A stretch of DNA of 64,000 bases from Bacteroidaceae bacterium (GTDB lineage Bacteria > Bacteroidota > Bacteroidia > Bacteroidales > Bacteroidaceae): positions 1 to 64,000 of the forward strand of contig JAGCNZ010000024.1 of NCBI GenBank assembly GCA_017645655.1, read 5' to 3'. Shown here in pieces: positions 62,001 to 64,000 of the stretch (position 1 is its first letter; the number at the start of each line of letters is the position of its first letter). Under the pieces are notes generated by a model. The model had not been told where the DNA came from, did no database searches, and worked only from the letters and a program-made list of their open reading frames with translations. A program made the position numbers and the translations under genes.

Positions 62001-63070
62001 ACAACGACCGCAAGACGGGCTCATTCATCGGGCTGTACCGGAGCACTGTGGCAGAGCAGTTCGTGCCCTTCCCCAAGCCTCAGAGCATGGGAAACCGCGA
62101 GGACGTGCTTTGGTGCGCATTGCAAGACGGCAGCGGCGACGGCCTGCAGTTTATCTGCGGATACGGCACGATGAGCACCTCGGCATTGCCCTGGAGCGCA
62201 CTGCAAATGACGAAGGCACAGCATCCGCACGAACTTCCGGCTTCCGACGGCACCTACCTCCACCTCGACTGCGCGGTGAACGGCCTGGGCGGCAACAGTT
62301 GCGGACAGGGCGGACCGTTGAGGAAAGACCGAGTCCTCGGCGCCCTCCACCATATGATGCTCATCATCCGTCCGGCCTCTGCCAGCGACGACCTCTCGGC
62401 TCGCGCAAAGGTGGACGGCGCAACGCTCTTCCCGCTCGTCATCCTCCGCGACAAAGTCGGCAAAGTCACCATTGTAGGCGACCCGACGACCTACCTCGAG
62501 CACCTGCCCATCTGCTATCGTATAGGCAAAGGCAAGCAGCAGAAATACACCGGGCCCTTCGACTTGCGCGACGGCGGAACGGTCTATGCAAGCTATGAAA
62601 GCGACAGCAAACGGACGACCTCGGCAACCTTCGAGCGCATCGAGAATGTGCCCGTGACCGTCGTTTACGCAAGTAGCGAGGAAGGACCGGGCAGAGAGTA
62701 CGCCAGGAACCTTGTGGACGGCGACCCGAACACCATTTGGCACACGATGTACAGCATCACCGTGCCGAAGTACCCGCACTGGGTCGACTTCGACTGCGGC
62801 GAGGAGAAACTCATAAAAGGCTTCGTCTATTTGCCTCGACAAGACGGCAGTCCTAACGGCAGCATCAAGTCGTACAAAGTGCAACTCAGTGCCGACGGAC
62901 AGACCTGGACTGACCCCGTCAGCGAAGGCAACTTCGATGGCTCGTCGAAAGAAAAGAAAGTGATGCTCGCCGAGCCGCAGCGGGCCCGCTATCTCCGCTT
63001 CACTGCACTCAGCAGCCAGAACGGCGCAGACTTCGCTTCAGGAGCCGAATTCAGCGTCCTCGCCGAGTAA
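59021..63070 (+). CDS. Glycoside hydrolase family 2 beta-galactosidase with discoidin domain
   Basis: Exported enzyme of 1349 residues. A signal peptide covers about residues 1-18; the SICG around Cys17 resembles a lipobox but has Ile at -1, so lipidation is doubtful. The GH2 sugar-binding, immunoglobulin-like and TIM-barrel domains follow. The acid/base is Glu530 in SLGNEAGPG and the nucleophile is Glu594 in HISEYAHSMGNS, as in LacZ. A beta-galactosidase small-chain domain follows (residues 800-1130). The last 125 residues form an F5/8 type C (discoidin, CBM32-like) domain starting near VVYASSEEGPG and ending GAEFSVLAE. It is likely to cleave beta-galactosides from host or plant glycans. Confidence 0.94.
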   Translation: MKKLTSLILFAFALSICGEDKLEGFLYEQASAPDGNEWQSPERLALNKLQPRAHTFPFASADEARQVLPDGSKYFLSLDGTWKFHWCPTPEQRPEEFADPSYDVSGWDEIKVPGCWNVQGLGAHGEMKYGVPIYVNQPVIFYHEVKPDDWRDGVMREPKDKRWTTYAYRNEVGSYRRTFTVPADWQGRQIIINFDGVDSFFYLWINGHYVGFSKNSRNTASFDISSFIQDGENSVAVEVYRNSDGSFLEAQDMFRLPGIFRSTYLTAFPKVQISDLAVMQTQLNKEKAVIVLYRRLSNLSRKAQKGLTVTYNIYPVELYSDRTGESVKQFTVDSEPLKKGEARNWLMRFEVENPLLWSAEKPNRYVLVAELKDKKGRLLDCTSTYFGIRTVEIRETKAEEDEFKLAGRYFYINGKPVKLKGVNRHETNPTTGHAITREQMKEEVMLMKRGNINHVRLSHYSNDPYFYYLADKYGLYLEDEANIESHEYYYGEASLSHPVEWRAAHVARVMEAVRAHVNHPSIVIWSLGNEAGPGANFVAAYRAIKDFDTSRPVQYERNNDIVDMGSNQYPSVDWVRQAVKGTSTGIKYPYHISEYAHSMGNSMGNLIDYWKAIESTNFFCGAAIWDWVDQAIDTYRADDGTKYMGYGGDHGDWPNDGMFCMNGIMLPDLTPKPQYFEVKKVYQNVGVSLNEFKEVEGKKQATFTIFNKNYFEPITSDTYDIVACLVKDGIVTQEIPCSLPEDVLPRMDASIVCPVEMDEPGEYFLNVEFRLKRDMPWAKKGYVQMAEQLTLADISKYTEMPSYKKGGLKFENKGSKFVVGGKDFSVTFDNETGSLCAMQCGGKVVFENSPLLLSAFRAPVDNDNWARDQWFKHGLYDLQHKVVGEPDVIRNQEGPVVITYTVVSQAKGRGDAKHRPGKAGQPYESVADATGEGETVSFTTRQTYKVYPDGSVVLASSIVTSDPDLPLPRLGYEIRMPSRFDQYSYYGRGPLNNYNDRKTGSFIGLYRSTVAEQFVPFPKPQSMGNREDVLWCALQDGSGDGLQFICGYGTMSTSALPWSALQMTKAQHPHELPASDGTYLHLDCAVNGLGGNSCGQGGPLRKDRVLGALHHMMLIIRPASASDDLSARAKVDGATLFPLVILRDKVGKVTIVGDPTTYLEHLPICYRIGKGKQQKYTGPFDLRDGGTVYASYESDSKRTTSATFERIENVPVTVVYASSEEGPGREYARNLVDGDPNTIWHTMYSITVPKYPHWVDFDCGEEKLIKGFVYLPRQDGSPNGSIKSYKVQLSADGQTWTDPVSEGNFDGSSKEKKVMLAEPQRARYLRFTALSSQNGADFASGAEFSVLAE

Positions 63071-63310
63071 GGTCTGGAAACATCACGTGGAGACCCCCTA
63101 ACCCCCTTTAGGGGGAATTTCAAACATCACGTGAAGACCCCCTAACCCCCTTTAGGGGGAATTTCAAACATCACGTGGAGACCCCCTAACCCCCTTTAGG
63201 GGGAATTATAAACATCACGTGGGTAAAATGAAAATATCACGTGGAATATTTCAAATATCACGTGGGTAAAATTGATTTATCACGTGGGTAAATTTCAAAC
63301 CTCACGTGCA
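63071..63310 (-). repeat. CACGTG phased array 11, composite with a second palindrome
   Basis: Eight perfect cores begin at 63084, 63128, 63172, 63216, 63238, 63259, 63281 and 63303. The spacings are 44, 44, 44, 22, 21, 22, 22. The three 44-bp units each hold the palindrome CCCCCTAA-CCCCCT-TTAGGGGG plus AATTTCAAACAT or a near copy. The unit is exactly twice 22. The part from 63216 onward is an ordinary array with the dyad unit at 63238-63259. It lies between the beta-galactosidase gene and the last gene. Confidence 0.93.
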
Positions 63311-63428
63311 GTGTCCTTTTTCGCGGCTCGCTGGAGTCCTTTTCGATGCCAGCGTACTCAAAAATTAAAAAATGTTGTTTTTTGCAGAAATTTGCGCCTC
63401 ATTGGTCAATATTCTCGGCAAAAAGTAT

Positions 63429-63436
63429 TATCTTTG
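63429..63436 (+). promoter_or_regulatory. Promoter -7 box for the last gene
   Basis: TATCTTTG, 38 bases before the ATG at 63474. From the array end (63310) to this box I see nothing else recognisable. Confidence 0.6.
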
Positions 63437-63473
63437 CACGATAAATATGCCTTAAAAGGAAACTAAAACGAGC

Positions 63474-64000
63474 ATGAGCACAGTAACCGTCAGCCAAGTC
63501 AGCACAGCGAAAGAGATGCGGGCATTCGTCCGCTTCAACTACTTGCTGTATAAGGACTGCGAGTACGCCGTGCCCGACTTGCTCGAAGACACGCTCGACA
63601 CGCTCGATGCACGCTCCAATCCAGCCTTCCGCTTCTGCCAGGCAGCCTATTTCCTGGCTCGCAGGGAAGGGCGCATCGTGGGGCGCGTGGCAGCAATCAT
63701 CAATACACGAGCCAACGAGCGATGGGGCAGGAAAGACGTCCGCTTCGGGTGGATCGACTTCGTTAACGACATCGAAGTGAGTCGCGCACTACTCGACGCC
63801 GTAGAACATTGGGGGCGAGAACGCGGAATGCAAAGCATGGTGGGACCACTCGGCTTCACCGACCTCGACCCGGAAGGCATGCTCACCGAAGGCTTCGACC
63901 AGCTCTCGACACTCTGCACCATCTACAACTATCCCTACTACCCCGAGCACATGAAGCAACTCGGGCTCGAGAGGGAAACAGGCTGGGTAGAGCGGAAAGT
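63474..64000 (+). CDS. Acetyltransferase-like protein (cut by window end)
   Basis: The first 175 residues are visible. They include a GNAT-like region with YFLARREGRIVGRVAAIINTRANERWGRK (ARREGRIVGRVAA) near residue 63 and GWIDFVNDIEVSRALLDAVEHWGRERGM with the following MVGPLGFTDLDPEGML, a pattern I know from a Bacteroidetes family annotated as N-acetyltransferase or hypothetical. The ATG at 63474 follows a TATCTTTG promoter. Substrate is unknown and the C-terminus is outside the window. Confidence 0.8.
   Translation, partial: MSTVTVSQVSTAKEMRAFVRFNYLLYKDCEYAVPDLLEDTLDTLDARSNPAFRFCQAAYFLARREGRIVGRVAAIINTRANERWGRKDVRFGWIDFVNDIEVSRALLDAVEHWGRERGMQSMVGPLGFTDLDPEGMLTEGFDQLSTLCTIYNYPYYPEHMKQLGLERETGWVERK

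Noticed and set aside
3862..63310. CACGTG arrays as CRISPR arrays
   Set aside because: The constant part is only about 6-9 bases and the spacers are nearly identical, the reverse of a CRISPR array. No cas genes are present.

Overview
The window is a piece of a Bacteroidales chromosome, most like Prevotella or a near relative. The evidence is the promoter style (TAnnTTTG -7 boxes, often with TTTG about 20 bases upstream, and no obvious Shine-Dalgarno sites), lipoproteins with SC lipoboxes, a SpmA-SpmB fusion, a DUF4271-hemD-rnpA-yidD run, a B-type fumarate reductase, and a glycoside hydrolase family 2 beta-galactosidase with a discoidin tail. GC is moderate and genes are tightly packed. I see no tRNA, rRNA, transposase, prophage or CRISPR array. 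About 54 protein genes are supported, two of them cut by the window ends (polA on the left, an acetyltransferase-like gene on the right).

Layout. 1-3868: polA (partial), a polyprenyl diphosphate synthase and gluQ. 4037-8398: a minus-strand operon of an S41 protease, ybeY, ruvB and a SpmAB-like membrane protein. 8886-16377: an OmpA lipoprotein, then the minus-strand housekeeping run mnmG, apt, uvrC, dtd, a MazG-like pyrophosphohydrolase and deoC. 16548-20026: the fumarate reductase operon, in which the flavoprotein gene carries an in-frame stop. 20116-28439: small lipoproteins, an SPFH-NfeD pair with a membrane-bound HTH protein, murQ, a peroxiredoxin and a secreted phosphoesterase. 28866-35052: argS, RNase H, an LTA-synthase-like phosphotransferase and an MsbA-like exporter. 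35031-42684: a surface-glycan cluster of five glycosyltransferase genes, a pyruvyltransferase-like protein and a lipid A acyltransferase. 42847-50419: a sigma factor, a U32 peptidase, metK with a long leader, LOG, DUF4271, hemD, rnpA, yidD and TatD. 50534-64000: a CoA-transferase, recJ, recQ, an orphan protein, an S24 repressor, a sugar kinase and beta-galactosidase.

The most unusual feature is a family of intergenic arrays. Eleven copies lie between genes and a twelfth, diverged copy lies inside mnmG. Each is a row of 4 to 8 CACGTG palindromes (some decayed to CGCGTG, AACGTG, CACGTA or CACGGG) separated by AT-rich spacers, so that cores repeat every 22 bp. Every intergenic array has exactly one 21-bp unit with its own dyad (ATATTTnAAATAT). 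In the array at 63084-63308 a second palindrome is inserted in three units, and these are exactly 44 bp, twice 22, so the phase of about two helical turns per core is kept. The copy in mnmG is translated in frame as an extra 24 or so residues. A separate near-perfect parS-like site (GTTTCACGTGAAAC) sits at the 3' end of mnmG and shares the CACGTG core. I regard the phased arrays as the best candidate for an undescribed element in this window; their function is not known from the sequence.

Other points worth checking are the TAA codon at residue 463 of the fumarate reductase flavoprotein, a nested hairpin of about 116 nt at 20733-20848, a structured leader of about 280 nt before metK, and a probably leaderless GTG start on murQ.
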